From: Zoogloea dura
Lineage (GTDB): Bacteria > Pseudomonadota > Gammaproteobacteria > Burkholderiales > Rhodocyclaceae
Assembly (NCBI RefSeq): GCF_012927165.1
Contig: NZ_JABBGA010000006.1
Location: 186,001 to 250,000 of the forward strand
Length of the DNA stretch: 64,000 nt
Direction: 5' to 3'
The notes under the pieces are model-generated. The model saw only the letters and a program-made list of their open reading frames with translations. It had not been told where the DNA came from and did not search any database. The position numbers and the translations under genes are program-made. This document shows, one piece after another, positions 52,306 to 61,670 of the stretch; the stretch's first letter is position 1; each line of letters starts with the position of its first letter.

Positions 52306-52369
52306 TGCAAGAAGTGGACAAACTTAGTGCGAGAAATGGATATTGAGCAGGCGCAACGGTCCCTAATCT
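52306..52369 (+). promoter_or_regulatory. BenR-type promoter of the catechol 2,3-dioxygenase operon
   Basis: On the plus strand, TGCAAGAAGTGGACA (52306-52320) and TGCGAGAAATGGATA (52328-52342) are 7 bp apart and 22 bp in period, each one base off TGCA-N6-GGNTA. TAATCT (52364-52369) lies 21 nt after the second box. Transcription would start near 52375. The boxes are degenerate relative to the benA side, so activation may be weaker. Confidence 0.75.
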
Positions 52370-52513
52370 ACGCCTGCACCGAAAGCGGGGGAGCCCGGCT
52401 CTCCCGCGCAGGAAAAGGAAATCATGAGCACGGAGGCGGGTTGTAATGGCTGCGCCAGGCGCTGCGGCCCCGCCCATCCGGACCAATTCAGAAGCAACAA
52501 GCAAGGAGCGAAC

Positions 52514-53443
52514 ATGGCAACTACCGGCGTGATGCGGCCAGGCCATATCCAGCTGCGGGTTCTCGACATCGGCGAGAGCGTCCATTTCTACAAGAACGTG
52601 CTGGGCCTGGTGGAAACCGGGCGGGATCCCCAGGGGCGGGTCTATCTCAAGGCCTGGGACGAGCGCGACCACAACAGCGTGGTCCTGCGCGAAGCCGACA
52701 GCGCCGGCATGGACTACATCGGCTTCAAGGTGCGCGACCGCGCCACCCTGGAAAAGCTCGACGCCGACCTGCGGGCCTACGGTGTCGGCACCGAGCGCAT
52801 TCCCGCCGGCGAGCTCCTGGAGACCGGCGAGCGCGTCCGCTTCAGCCTGCCCACCGGCCACGTCATGGAGCTCTACGCCGACAAGACCGACGTGGGCAAC
52901 GGCCAGCCCTACACCAACCCCGATCCCTGGACCCCCCAGGCCGAGCAGGGGATCGCGCCGGTCCGCTTCGACCACTGTCTGCTCTATGGTCCTGATCTGG
53001 AAGGCAACCTCAAGCTGCTCACCGAAGTACTGGGCTTCAGCCTGGTCGAGCGGGTGCTGATGGAAGACGGCAAGTCCGATCTGGCCATCTTCGTCTCCTG
53101 CTCCCACAAGGCCCACGACCTGGCCTTCGTGCGCCACCCCGAGCCGGGCAAGCTGCATCACCTGTCCTTCCTGCTGCAGAGCTGGGAGCAGGTGCTGCGC
53201 GCCGCCGACCTGATGTCGATGAACAAGGTCTCCATCGACATCGGCCCGACCCGCCACGGCATCACCCGCGGCACCACGATCTATGCCTTCGATCCCTCGG
53301 GTAACCGCTTCGAGACCTTTTCGGGCGGCTACGACTTCTATCCCGATCACCAGCCCCTCACCTGGACCTTCGAAGAGGTGGGTACGGGGATCTTCTACCA
53401 TGATCGCAAACTCAACGAACGTTTTCTGAGCGTCGTAACCTGA
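52514..53443 (+). CDS. xylE: Catechol 2,3-dioxygenase (extradiol, meta cleavage)
   Basis: This is an Fe(II)-dependent vicinal-oxygen-chelate dioxygenase, 309 residues, that opens catechol to 2-hydroxymuconic semialdehyde. The iron ligands can be placed at H154 (RFDHCLLYG), H215 (GKLHHLSFL) and E267 ([10 protein letters not shown]), in the two-domain layout of the XylE/I.2.A group. The start at 52514 follows AAGGAG. An in-frame ATG at 52424 with its own ribosome-binding-like sequence would add 30 Cys-rich residues and cannot be excluded. The protein receives catechol from BenABCD. Confidence 0.92.
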   Translation: MATTGVMRPGHIQLRVLDIGESVHFYKNVLGLVETGRDPQGRVYLKAWDERDHNSVVLREADSAGMDYIGFKVRDRATLEKLDADLRAYGVGTERIPAGELLETGERVRFSLPTGHVMELYADKTDVGNGQPYTNPDPWTPQAEQGIAPVRFDHCLLYGPDLEGNLKLLTEVLGFSLVERVLMEDGKSDLAIFVSCSHKAHDLAFVRHPEPGKLHHLSFLLQSWEQVLRAADLMSMNKVSIDIGPTRHGITRGTTIYAFDPSGNRFETFSGGYDFYPDHQPLTWTFEEVGTGIFYHDRKLNERFLSVVT

Positions 53444-53544
53444 TCCACCGGCATACTAGTCCGGCGAGGCCGGTGGAAACCCCGCAGAGGGACCACCGGC
53501 AACCCATATCGCAAGGCAATCAACCAAGCAAAGGAAGAGACAAA

Positions 53545-54720
53545 ATGGGACATAACCTCAACAAGGCATTCAAGTTCGGTATCGGCATGGCTCTGGCTGC
53601 CGGTCTCACCAGCGGCGCCCAGGCGGCCGACGACAAGATCAAGGTCGGCTTCATGCTGCCCTACACCGGCACCTACGCCTCCCTTGGCAACGCCATCACC
53701 AACGGCTTCAAGCAATACGTGGCGGAGCAGGGCGGCAAGCTCAGTGGCCGTGAGATCGAATACTTCACGGTAGATGACGAATCCGATCCGGCCAAGGCCA
53801 CCGAGAACGCCAACAAGCTGGTCAAGCGCGACAAGGTCGACCTGCTGGTCGGCACGGTGCACTCCGGCGTGGCCCTGGCGATGGCCAAGGTGGCCCGCGA
53901 GAACAAGACCCTGCTGATCGTCCCGAACGCCGGCGCCGATGAGATCACCGGCCCCCTGTGTGCGCCCAACGTCTTCCGCTCTTCCTTCACCAACTGGCAG
54001 CCGGCCTACGCGATGGGCAAGGTCGCGGCCCAGAAGGGCTACAAGAAGGTCGTCACCCTGACCTGGAAATACGCGGCCGGCCTGCAATCCATCGATGGCT
54101 TCAAGGAGGCCTTCGAACAGGCCGGCGGCAAGGTCGTCAAGGACATGACCCTGCCTTTCCCCAACGTCGAGTTCCAGCCCTTCCTCACCGAGATCGCCTC
54201 CCTCAAGCCGGACGCAGTGTTCGTCTTCTTCGCTGGTGCGGGTGCCGCCAAGTTCGTCAAGGACTACGCCGCGGCCGGCCTGAACAAGACCGTGCCCCTG
54301 CTCGGTTCGGGCTTCCTCACCGACGGTAACCTTGATGCCATGGGTGACTCCGGCAAGGCCCTGCAGACCACCCTGCATTACGCCGACGGACTCGACAACA
54401 AGAAGGATCAGGCCTTCCGCCTGACCTACGCCAAGACCTACAAGATGCAGCCGGACGTGTATGCCGTGCAGGGCTACGATGCGGCCCAGCTCTACGGCGC
54501 CGGCCTCAAGGCGGCGGGTGGCGACGTCAGCAAGCAGGCCGACGTGATCAAGGGCATGGAAGCCGCCAAGATCGACAGCCCGCGCGGCGCCTTCACCCTG
54601 TCCAAGGCCCACAACCCGGTGCAGGACATCTACCTGCGTGAAGTCCAGGGCGGCCAGAACAAGGTCATCGGCATCCCGACCAAGGCCCTGGCCGATCCGG
54701 CCCGCGGCTGCAAGCTCTAA
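53545..54720 (+). CDS. Liv-type ABC transporter substrate-binding protein
   Basis: This is a 391-residue periplasmic solute-binding protein of the branched-chain amino acid/HAAT class. A Sec signal peptide ends near residue 27 (SGAQA-ADD). The domain core includes VGFMLPYTGTYASLGNAITNGFK. In this operon, behind catechol dioxygenase, the ligand is more likely an aromatic acid or a related carboxylate than an amino acid (inference). ATG 53545 follows GGAAGAG. It is 102 bp after the dioxygenase gene. Confidence 0.92.
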   Translation: MGHNLNKAFKFGIGMALAAGLTSGAQAADDKIKVGFMLPYTGTYASLGNAITNGFKQYVAEQGGKLSGREIEYFTVDDESDPAKATENANKLVKRDKVDLLVGTVHSGVALAMAKVARENKTLLIVPNAGADEITGPLCAPNVFRSSFTNWQPAYAMGKVAAQKGYKKVVTLTWKYAAGLQSIDGFKEAFEQAGGKVVKDMTLPFPNVEFQPFLTEIASLKPDAVFVFFAGAGAAKFVKDYAAAGLNKTVPLLGSGFLTDGNLDAMGDSGKALQTTLHYADGLDNKKDQAFRLTYAKTYKMQPDVYAVQGYDAAQLYGAGLKAAGGDVSKQADVIKGMEAAKIDSPRGAFTLSKAHNPVQDIYLREVQGGQNKVIGIPTKALADPARGCKL

Positions 54721-54797
54721 GCCTTCGGCTTAGCGCTCCCTCCTCCTCGGCAACTGACAGTCCGGCGGGCGCCATGCCCGCCGGACAGGGGACTCTC

Positions 54798-55664
54798 ATG
54801 GATTTCGCATCGTTCCTGATCCAGATGCTGAACTCGCTTCAATACGGCCTGCTCCTGTTCCTGGTGGCAAGCGGTCTGACGCTGGTGTTCGGCATCATGG
54901 GCATCATCAACCTCGCCCACGGCAGCTTCTACATGATCGGTGCCTACCTGGCCTTCGTCCTGACGAGCGCCACCGGCAGCCTGTTCCTGGCCATCCTGCT
55001 GGGCATCCCGCTCACCTTCATCGTCGGCGCCTTTCTCGAATGGGCCCTGTTCTCGCACCTCTACAAGCGCGAACACCTCGAGCAGGTGCTGCTCACCTAC
55101 GGCCTGATCCTCATCTTCGAAGAGCTGCGCAGCCTCCTGGTGGGCGACGAAGTGCATGGCGTGGACATCCCGGCCATCTTCTCCGCCTCCATCCCGCTCT
55201 CCGACGTGCTCAGCTACCCGGTGTACCGGCTGGTCATCTCCGGCGTCTGCATCGTGCTGGCGGTGGCCCTGTACTTCGTGATCCAGCGCACCCGGCTGGG
55301 CATGATGATCCGCGCCGGCAACCACGACCGCACCATGGTCGAGGCCCTGGGGATCAACATCAACATGATCTACCGGGTCGTCTTCGCCCTCGGCTTCGCC
55401 CTGGCCGCGCTGGCCGGCATGCTCGCCGCGCCGATCTCCTCGGTGTTCCCGAACATGGGCAGCCACGTGCTGATCATCTCTTTCGTTATCGTCGTCATCG
55501 GCGGCATCGGTTCGGTGTGGGGCGCCCTCATCGCCGCCCTGGTGATCGGTTTTGCCGACACCTTCGGCAAGGTCCTGCTGCCCGACTACGCCGGCATGGT
55601 CGTGTACCTGGTGATGGCCGTGGTGCTCCTGTGGCGTCCCGAAGGCATCCTCAAGAAAGGCTGA
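54798..55664 (+). CDS. Liv-type ABC transporter permease 1
   Basis: This is a LivH-like inner-membrane permease (288 residues, about eight helices). The segment LTLVFGIMGIINLAHGSFYMIGAY is the LivH hallmark. It forms the translocation pathway with the next gene's product. It lies 77 bp after the binding-protein gene. Confidence 0.92.
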   Translation: MDFASFLIQMLNSLQYGLLLFLVASGLTLVFGIMGIINLAHGSFYMIGAYLAFVLTSATGSLFLAILLGIPLTFIVGAFLEWALFSHLYKREHLEQVLLTYGLILIFEELRSLLVGDEVHGVDIPAIFSASIPLSDVLSYPVYRLVISGVCIVLAVALYFVIQRTRLGMMIRAGNHDRTMVEALGININMIYRVVFALGFALAALAGMLAAPISSVFPNMGSHVLIISFVIVVIGGIGSVWGALIAALVIGFADTFGKVLLPDYAGMVVYLVMAVVLLWRPEGILKKG

Positions 55665-55668
55665 GACC

Positions 55669-56637
55669 ATGAGCTCCCTCAACTCCACGATCTTCAAGCT
55701 GGCGGGCCTCGCGCTGCTCGCCTGCGTCCCCCTTACCGGCGAGTCCTTCTACGTCGAACTGGCCGCCAAGACCCTGGTGTTGGCCATCTTCGCCATGAGT
55801 CTGGATCTGCTGGTGGGTTTCACCGGCCTGGTCAGCTTCGGCCATGCCGCCTACTTCGGGGTGGCCGCCTACTCCGTGGCGCTGCTCTCGCCCAAGTATG
55901 AAGCGGCCAGCCTGTGGTACGTGCTGCCTGCCTCGGTCGGACTGTCGGCCCTGGCGGCCCTGGTGGTCGGTCTTTTCGTGCTGCGCACCAAGGGTATCTA
56001 CTTCATCATGGTGACCCTCGCCTTCGCCCAGCTCGCCTTCTTCGTGTTTCATGACACCCCGCTGGGCGGCGGCTCCGACGGCATCTACCTCAACGTCAAG
56101 CCGACCGCGGCCATCGCCGGCTGGGTGCCCTTCGATCTCGACAACGCCACCCACTTGTATTACTTCATCCTGGGTGCCCTGGTGGTGGTGTATGCCTTTC
56201 TCGCGCGCATCCTGCAGTCGCCCTTCGGGCGCGTGCTGGTGGGCATCAAGAGCAACGAGCACCGCATGCAGTCGATGGGCTACCTCACCTTCCGCTACAA
56301 GCTGGCCGCCTTCGCCCTGGCTGGTGGCCTGGGCGGCGTCGCCGGCTTCCTGTACGCGGTGGTGTTCGGCTTCGTCACCCCCGAGCTGCTGTCCTGGCAC
56401 CAGTCCGGCAACGTCCTGCTGATGGTCATCCTCGGCGGCATGGGCAACCTGGTCGGGGCGATCGCCGGCGCCTTCGTGTTCACCGGCATGCAGGAAGTCT
56501 TCGGCAACTGGACCAAGCACTGGCAACTCGTCATGGGCTGCGTCATCGTCGCCGCCGTGCTGTTCATGCCGGGTGGCCTGTCCGCCGTCCCGGGCCGCAT
56601 CAAGCGCGCCCTGCAAGGAGGAGGTTCCAATGAGTGA
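55669..56637 (+). CDS. Liv-type ABC transporter permease 2
   Basis: This is a LivM-like inner-membrane permease (322 residues). The segment LVGFTGLVSFGHAAYFGVAAYSVAL and the EAA-like loop GRVLVGIKSNEHRMQSMGY are characteristic. It starts 4 bp after the first permease gene and overlaps the ATPase gene by 8 bp. Confidence 0.92.
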   Translation: MSSLNSTIFKLAGLALLACVPLTGESFYVELAAKTLVLAIFAMSLDLLVGFTGLVSFGHAAYFGVAAYSVALLSPKYEAASLWYVLPASVGLSALAALVVGLFVLRTKGIYFIMVTLAFAQLAFFVFHDTPLGGGSDGIYLNVKPTAAIAGWVPFDLDNATHLYYFILGALVVVYAFLARILQSPFGRVLVGIKSNEHRMQSMGYLTFRYKLAAFALAGGLGGVAGFLYAVVFGFVTPELLSWHQSGNVLLMVILGGMGNLVGAIAGAFVFTGMQEVFGNWTKHWQLVMGCVIVAAVLFMPGGLSAVPGRIKRALQGGGSNE

Positions 56638-57445
56638 GATCATCAACCCGGGCCTGGCCGCCACCGTCGGCACCCCCGCTGCGGCCGGCGAGATCCTGCT
56701 GGTGGCCGAGCGCATCACCCGCCGCTTCGGCGGCCTGGTGGCCAACCAGGATGTCTGCGTCACCCTGCCGCGGGGCAAGGTGCATGTGCTGCTCGGCCCC
56801 AACGGCGCCGGCAAATCCACCTGCATCAACATGCTGTCGGGTGACCTGCCGCCCTCCGAAGGCACCATCCACTTCATGGGCAAGGACATCACCGGCCTGT
56901 CGGCGGCCCAGCGCTCCCAGGTCGGCATCGGGCGCAGCTACCAGCGCACCAACATCTTCCCCAAGTTCACCGTGCTCGAGAACGTCCGCCTGGCTGCCCA
57001 GTCGCGGCGCCAGCAACCCTGGCGCATCTTCTCCCGGGCCATGAAACAGCAGTGGGCCCTCGACAAGGCACGCGCCTGCATCGAAGAGGCCGGCCTGGGC
57101 GCCAAGGTGGACTGGATCGCCGGCGTGCTCAGCCACGGCGAGCAGCGCCAGCTCGAGATCGCCATGGTGCTGGCCACCGACGCCCAGGTCATGCTGCTCG
57201 ACGAACCGCTGGCCGGCATGGGCTCGGACGAATCGGCGCGGATGGTCGAAGTGCTCAAGCGCCTCAAGCCGAGCCGCGCCATTCTGCTGGTGGAGCACGA
57301 CATGGACGCGGTGTTCGCCGTGGCCGACACCATCACCGTGATGGTCAATGGGCAGGTCCTCGAATCGGGCCCGCCGGCACAGATCAAGGCCAGCGTGGCC
57401 GTTCAGCAAGCCTACCTGGGCCAGGAGGACAGCTTCCATGTCTAA
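56630..57445 (+). CDS. Liv-type ABC transporter ATP-binding protein 1
   Basis: This is a LivG-like ATPase, 271 residues. Walker A is GPNGAGKS (56-63), the signature is LSHGEQ (167-172) and Walker B ends in LLDEP (189-193). The N-terminus carries about 20 additional residues before the nucleotide-binding fold. It would energise transport with the following LivF-like protein. Confidence 0.92.
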   Translation: MSEIINPGLAATVGTPAAAGEILLVAERITRRFGGLVANQDVCVTLPRGKVHVLLGPNGAGKSTCINMLSGDLPPSEGTIHFMGKDITGLSAAQRSQVGIGRSYQRTNIFPKFTVLENVRLAAQSRRQQPWRIFSRAMKQQWALDKARACIEEAGLGAKVDWIAGVLSHGEQRQLEIAMVLATDAQVMLLDEPLAGMGSDESARMVEVLKRLKPSRAILLVEHDMDAVFAVADTITVMVNGQVLESGPPAQIKASVAVQQAYLGQEDSFHV

Positions 57446-58151
57446 CATGCTGCTTGAAGCCAAAGAGGTGCACACCTACTACGGCGCCAGCCACATCCTG
57501 CACGGCATCGACTTCCACATCCGCCAGGGCGAAGGCATCGCCCTGATGGGCCGCAACGGCATGGGCAAGTCCACCCTCATCAAGAGCATGCTCGGGATCG
57601 TGCGGCCGCGCCACGGCCGGGTGCTGGTGCGGGGCGACGACTTCACCAAGGCCCCCACCTACAAGACCGCCCAGCGGGGCATCGCCTACGTGCCGGAAGG
57701 GCGCGGCATCTTCCCCAACCTGTCGGTGCGGGAGAACCTGCAGATGGCCGCCCGGGCGGGCCTCGACGGGCGCCGTGAGTGGACCTTCGACCGGGTCATG
57801 AGCACCTTCCCGCGGCTGGGCGAGCGGATCAACAACGGCGGCTGGCAGCTCTCCGGGGGCGAGCAGCAGATGCTCACCATCGGCCGCGCGCTGATGACCA
57901 ACCCTGACCTGCTGATCCTCGATGAAGCCACCGAAGGCCTGGCTCCGCTGATCGCCATGGAGATCTGGCGGATCGTCAAGGAGATCCGCAAGACCGGCAT
58001 CGCCACCGTGATCGTGGACAAGAACCATGGCGCGGTCACCTCGATCTGCGACCGGGCGATGATCCTGGTCAAGGGCCAGGTGGTGTTCGACGGCACGAGC
58101 GAAGCGGTGCGGGCCGACCCGGAACTGATCCAGAAGCACCTGGGCGTGTAA
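57438..58151 (+). CDS. Liv-type ABC transporter ATP-binding protein 2
   Basis: This is a LivF-like ATPase, 237 residues. Walker A is GRNGMGKS (38-45) and the signature is LSGGEQ (138-143), followed by Walker B LILDEATEGLAP. It overlaps the previous gene by 8 bp. It completes a five-gene HAAT-type transporter. Where the H-loop histidine is usually read after a valine-rich strand, the sequence is IVDKNHG. Confidence 0.92.
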   Translation: MSNMLLEAKEVHTYYGASHILHGIDFHIRQGEGIALMGRNGMGKSTLIKSMLGIVRPRHGRVLVRGDDFTKAPTYKTAQRGIAYVPEGRGIFPNLSVRENLQMAARAGLDGRREWTFDRVMSTFPRLGERINNGGWQLSGGEQQMLTIGRALMTNPDLLILDEATEGLAPLIAMEIWRIVKEIRKTGIATVIVDKNHGAVTSICDRAMILVKGQVVFDGTSEAVRADPELIQKHLGV

Positions 58152-58173
58152 GCCCGCAGAAGGAGCCAAGACC

Positions 58174-58746
58174 ATGAGTCAATCACTCGACATCATCCAC
58201 GACGAACACCGCGCCATCGCGGCCATGCTGAGCGGTATGCGCAGCCTCGCCGCGGGTATCGCGGCAGGGCGGCTGAAGCCGGACTTCGGCCTGTTTGACG
58301 ACATGCTGCGCTATATCGAGGAGGTGCCCGAGAAGGTGCACCACCCGAAGGAGAACGAATTCCTCTTTGCCCGCCTTCTGCCCCGTTGCCCGGAAGCCGC
58401 GGCGGTCATTGCCGAGTTGGAGGAGGAGCACCGTCAAGGCGAGGCCCGCATGGCGCTGGTCAGAAAGGCGATGGCGGCCTACCAGCAGCAGGGCGCGGCC
58501 GGCTTCGAGGGCTTCAACGCCGCGCTCGTGCATTACATCGAGCAGGAGTGGAAGCACATGAACACGGAAGAGAAGCAGATCTTCCCGCTGGCGCGCACGC
58601 ACCTGACGGCCGAAGACTGGGCTGCGATCGACGCCGCCTTCCTGGCCAACGACAACCCCTGGCAAGGGGCGGCCGGGGAGTACGCGGCGCTGTTCACCCG
58701 CATCGTCAACGAAGCCCCGGCCCCGGTCGGGCTGGGCGGGAGCTAG
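58174..58746 (+). CDS. Hemerythrin-domain protein
   Basis: This is a 190-residue protein with a hemerythrin-like four-helix bundle that would bind a di-iron centre. Candidate ligands are H9/H12 (IHDEH), H56/H57 and E60 (HHPKENEF), H86 (EEEHR), H120, H128 and E132/E133 (HMNTEEKQIF). Such proteins bind oxygen or nitric oxide or repair damaged iron sites. It lies 22 bp after the last transporter gene, so it is likely co-transcribed. It could protect or supply the oxygen-sensitive Fe(II) of catechol dioxygenase (inference). Confidence 0.88.
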   Translation: MSQSLDIIHDEHRAIAAMLSGMRSLAAGIAAGRLKPDFGLFDDMLRYIEEVPEKVHHPKENEFLFARLLPRCPEAAAVIAELEEEHRQGEARMALVRKAMAAYQQQGAAGFEGFNAALVHYIEQEWKHMNTEEKQIFPLARTHLTAEDWAAIDAAFLANDNPWQGAAGEYAALFTRIVNEAPAPVGLGGS

Positions 58747-58750
58747 TTGG

Positions 58751-58838
58751 GTGTAGGGGCGGCTTCAGCCGCCCACGGACGTCGATCAACGAAATACCTT
58801 TATTGATGGTCCGCGGGCGGCTGAAGCCGGCCTGCACC
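58751..58838. repeat. REP-like inverted doublet
   Basis: Two REP-type palindromes (core GGCGGCTTCAGCCGCC and its variant) lie in inverse orientation, with arms 58751-58789 and 58803-58838 separated by 13 nt. The pair forms one long imperfect hairpin between convergent genes. The pattern GTGYAGG...GGCTTCAGCC resembles REP elements of pseudomonads and related bacteria. No RAYT transposase is encoded in the window. Confidence 0.8.
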
Positions 58839-58839
58839 T

Positions 58840-60159
58840 TCACCGGAATTCGAACAGCTCCCGGTGGAAAGCGCCGGGGGCCAGTTGGCCGGAGCGGGTC
58901 AGGGTCTGCTGCAGTTGATCGCCCCAGGCGGCGGGGCCGCAGAACCACACGCTGCTGCCCGGCCGCAGGCAGGCCTCCACCTTCTGGACGGGGAGCGGCC
59001 CGTCGCGGTCGGTGTGGCGGCGGTGCAGCTTCACTCCGGCGGTGGCGCAGAGGGCCGGCAGGTTTGCCGGAAAGCCCGGTTCGCCGCTATCCGCCAAGCT
59101 GTAAAAGAAGTCCACCGCCACCTTCGAGCCCCCCGAGGCGGCCAGATCCTGCAGGCGCGCCAGGAAGGGCGTGATGCCGATGCCGCCGGCCACCCACACC
59201 TGGGCACCGCCCTGCGCGTCGTCAAAGGTGAAGCCGCCGTAAGGCCCCTCCAGGCGTAGCGCGTCACCGGCCTTGAGGCGGCTCGCCAGCGCGAGGGTGT
59301 AATCGCCAAGCGGCTTGATCGCCAGGCTCAGGCGCCCGTCGGCCGGGTTCCAGGCGCTGGCGAGGGTAAAGGGATGGGCGCCCTCCGCCACATCGCCGAA
59401 ATCCGCCAGCACGCACTGGCCGGCCCGATGGCCGGGCCAGCGGCCGAGCGGGCGGATCAGCACCTCCATGACACCCCCCGCATGCACCGTCACCGCGTCG
59501 ACGATCGCGCCGCAGCGCCGTTGCGCGCCGATGCGGCCACGCAGGGCCTGCATGGCGGGGACCACGCCGAGGGTGGCGACGAAGGCGCTCAGCCAGCCCA
59601 GCGGCTGTTGCCAGAAGCTGGCCGGCATGAGCATCAGTCCGTGGTAGGCACCGGCGATGAAGACCAGCGGGAAGAGCTTGTGCACCCAGCGGAAGTAGCG
59701 GTAGGGGATGCGCCGCAGCAGCGCCACCACTACCAGCGCCAGCAGGATGTAGCCGGCCCATTCGCCCACCTCCTTGGCCAGATCGATCCACATGTCCGCA
59801 GGCCCTTTGGGCGGACGCGGGCCGCGGATCGGGCGTTCGATGAAGCCGGCCTTGGCCAGGTTCTTGGGCAGCCATTCGAGCATCCAGTGGGTGAACACGA
59901 TCACCCCGGCGCCGATGCCGATGTGCTTGTGCAGGCGATAAAGGCGGTCGATACCACCAAAGTACTGTTCCAGCCGCGGCGGCCGGGCCGCCAGCACCAT
60001 GCCGGCGCTCATCCACCACAGGGCCAGGGTGCCGGACAGGAAGATCAGGGCCCGCCGCCAGTCCCAGAAGGTCCTGGCCGAGGCTGTGACGTCGGGCAGA
60101 GAGAACACGGCCCACAGCAGCAGCGGCAGGCCGGCGAGGAAGAGGAGGGGGCGTTTCAT
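58840..60159 (-). CDS. Ferric-reductase-like flavocytochrome (NOX-type)
   Basis: This is a 439-residue membrane oxidoreductase. The N-terminal half has about six helices with haem-ligand-type histidines in the ferric-reductase transmembrane domain (LHKHIGIGAGVIVFTHWML near 75-95; RWVHKLFPLVFIAGAYHG near 157-174). The C-terminal half is an FAD/NAD(P)-binding ferredoxin-reductase module (HPFTLASAWN; VAGGIGITPFLARL). It would transfer electrons from cytosolic NAD(P)H across the membrane to ferric iron, quinone or oxygen. It is monocistronic as far as seen. Confidence 0.88.
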   Translation of the reverse strand: MKRPLLFLAGLPLLLWAVFSLPDVTASARTFWDWRRALIFLSGTLALWWMSAGMVLAARPPRLEQYFGGIDRLYRLHKHIGIGAGVIVFTHWMLEWLPKNLAKAGFIERPIRGPRPPKGPADMWIDLAKEVGEWAGYILLALVVVALLRRIPYRYFRWVHKLFPLVFIAGAYHGLMLMPASFWQQPLGWLSAFVATLGVVPAMQALRGRIGAQRRCGAIVDAVTVHAGGVMEVLIRPLGRWPGHRAGQCVLADFGDVAEGAHPFTLASAWNPADGRLSLAIKPLGDYTLALASRLKAGDALRLEGPYGGFTFDDAQGGAQVWVAGGIGITPFLARLQDLAASGGSKVAVDFFYSLADSGEPGFPANLPALCATAGVKLHRRHTDRDGPLPVQKVEACLRPGSSVWFCGPAAWGDQLQQTLTRSGQLAPGAFHRELFEFR

Positions 60160-60254
60160 GTTGATGCGTTCCGGACAGATCGAGGGTGAGGTGAGTGTGC
60201 ATGCCCGGGCTTAAGCCCCACTTAAGGCCGGGCCCGGGCGCGGTCTGAGGGGCC

Positions 60255-61670
60255 TCAGGCGCCGCCGCCGAGTACCTTGTAAAGGGTCACCGCGTTACTG
60301 GCCGCCGACAGCTTCAGGCTGACCAGGTTCTGGCGCGCGGCGTACAGGCTGCGCTGGGCGTCGAGGGCGCTCAGGTAGCTGTCCACGCCCTTCTGGTAAC
60401 GGGCCTCGGACAGGCGATAGCTGGCGGCGGTGGCATCCACCAGCTTCTGCTGCGCGTCCAGGCGGGCATCCAGGGTGGCCCGCTGGGCCAGGGCGTCGGC
60501 CACTTCCCGGAAGGCGCCCTGGATGGCCTTTTCATAGCGCGCAAGGTAGATGTCGCGGTCCGCCTCGGCGGCCTGCAGGTTGGCCCGGTTGGCACCGGCA
60601 TTGAAGATCGGCAGGCTGACCTGGGGGATGAAGGTCCAGGCGCCCGAGCCCGCGGCGAACAGGCCGCCGAGGCTGCTGCTGGCAGTGCCGGCAGTGGCGG
60701 TCAGGCTGATGCTCGGGAAGAAGGCCGCCCGCGCCGCGCCGATGTTGGCGTTGGCCGCCCGCAGCTGGCGCTCGGCGGCCAGCACGTCGGGGCGTTGCTG
60801 GAGCACGGATGAGGGCAGTCCGACCGGGATATCGCGCAGCGCGGTGATGCTCTCCAGGCCGGCGGGCGGCAGCAGCGCATCGGGCAGCGTGGTGCCGACC
60901 AGCAGTACCAACGCATTGCGGTCCGTGCCGACCTGGGCCGTATAGGCCGCCACGTCGCGGCGGGCGGTCTCGACGCTGGTCTCGATCTGGCGCAGTTCCA
61001 GTTCGGTGCCGACGCCCAGCTCCACCCGCTTGCGGGTCAGGCTGTAGCTGGCCTGCTGGCTGCTCAGGGTTTCGCGGGCCAGGGCCAGCAGGGCTTCGTC
61101 GGCGGACAGGGTCAGGTAGGCGTTGGCCACTTCGGCCACCAGGCTGATGTGCGTGCTGCGCAGGGTCTCCTCGCTGGCCAGGTAGCTTTCCAGGGCCTGA
61201 TCGCGCAGGCTCTGGATCCGCCCGAAGAGGTCGATTTCCCAGTTGCTGAAGCCCAGGTCCACGCTGTGGCTGCGGCTGGTGACGGCCTGTCCGCTGCCGG
61301 ACAGGTCGCCGGGCGTGCGCCGGGCCGTGGTGCCGGCATCGGCGCTCACGGCCGGAAACAGCTCGGCCTGCTGAATGCGGTACTGGGCTCGGGCCTTGAC
61401 GATGGCCAGGGCGGTTGCGCGCAGGTCGCGGTTGTTGCCCAGGGCCAGATCGATGAGTTGCTGCAGGCGCGTATCGACGAAGAAGTCACGCCAGCCGATG
61501 TCGGCCACGCTCGGCTGGGCGCCGGAGTCGGTGGTGCTGAGGGTGGTCGGCCAGGTGGTGTCCACCGGGGCGGCCGGGCGCGTGTAGTCCGGGGCGAGGG
61601 TGGCGCAGCCGCCGAGCAGGCCGGCCAGCAGCAGGATGAGACCGGGGCTGAGCTTACGCAGCTTCATCAT
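60255..61670 (-). CDS. Outer-membrane efflux lipoprotein, OprM/TtgC family
   Basis: This is a 471-residue outer-membrane channel of RND tripartite pumps. The N-terminus has a lipobox with Cys22 (LGGCATL). The family core is visible in two repeats ([15 protein letters not shown] and [16 protein letters not shown]). ATGATG at 61665-61670 overlaps the stop of the RND gene, so the two are coupled. The longer open frame to 62240 is antisense-free but out of the RND frame and is not used. Confidence 0.92.
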   Translation of the reverse strand: MMKLRKLSPGLILLLAGLLGGCATLAPDYTRPAAPVDTTWPTTLSTTDSGAQPSVADIGWRDFFVDTRLQQLIDLALGNNRDLRATALAIVKARAQYRIQQAELFPAVSADAGTTARRTPGDLSGSGQAVTSRSHSVDLGFSNWEIDLFGRIQSLRDQALESYLASEETLRSTHISLVAEVANAYLTLSADEALLALARETLSSQQASYSLTRKRVELGVGTELELRQIETSVETARRDVAAYTAQVGTDRNALVLLVGTTLPDALLPPAGLESITALRDIPVGLPSSVLQQRPDVLAAERQLRAANANIGAARAAFFPSISLTATAGTASSSLGGLFAAGSGAWTFIPQVSLPIFNAGANRANLQAAEADRDIYLARYEKAIQGAFREVADALAQRATLDARLDAQQKLVDATAASYRLSEARYQKGVDSYLSALDAQRSLYAARQNLVSLKLSAASNAVTLYKVLGGGA

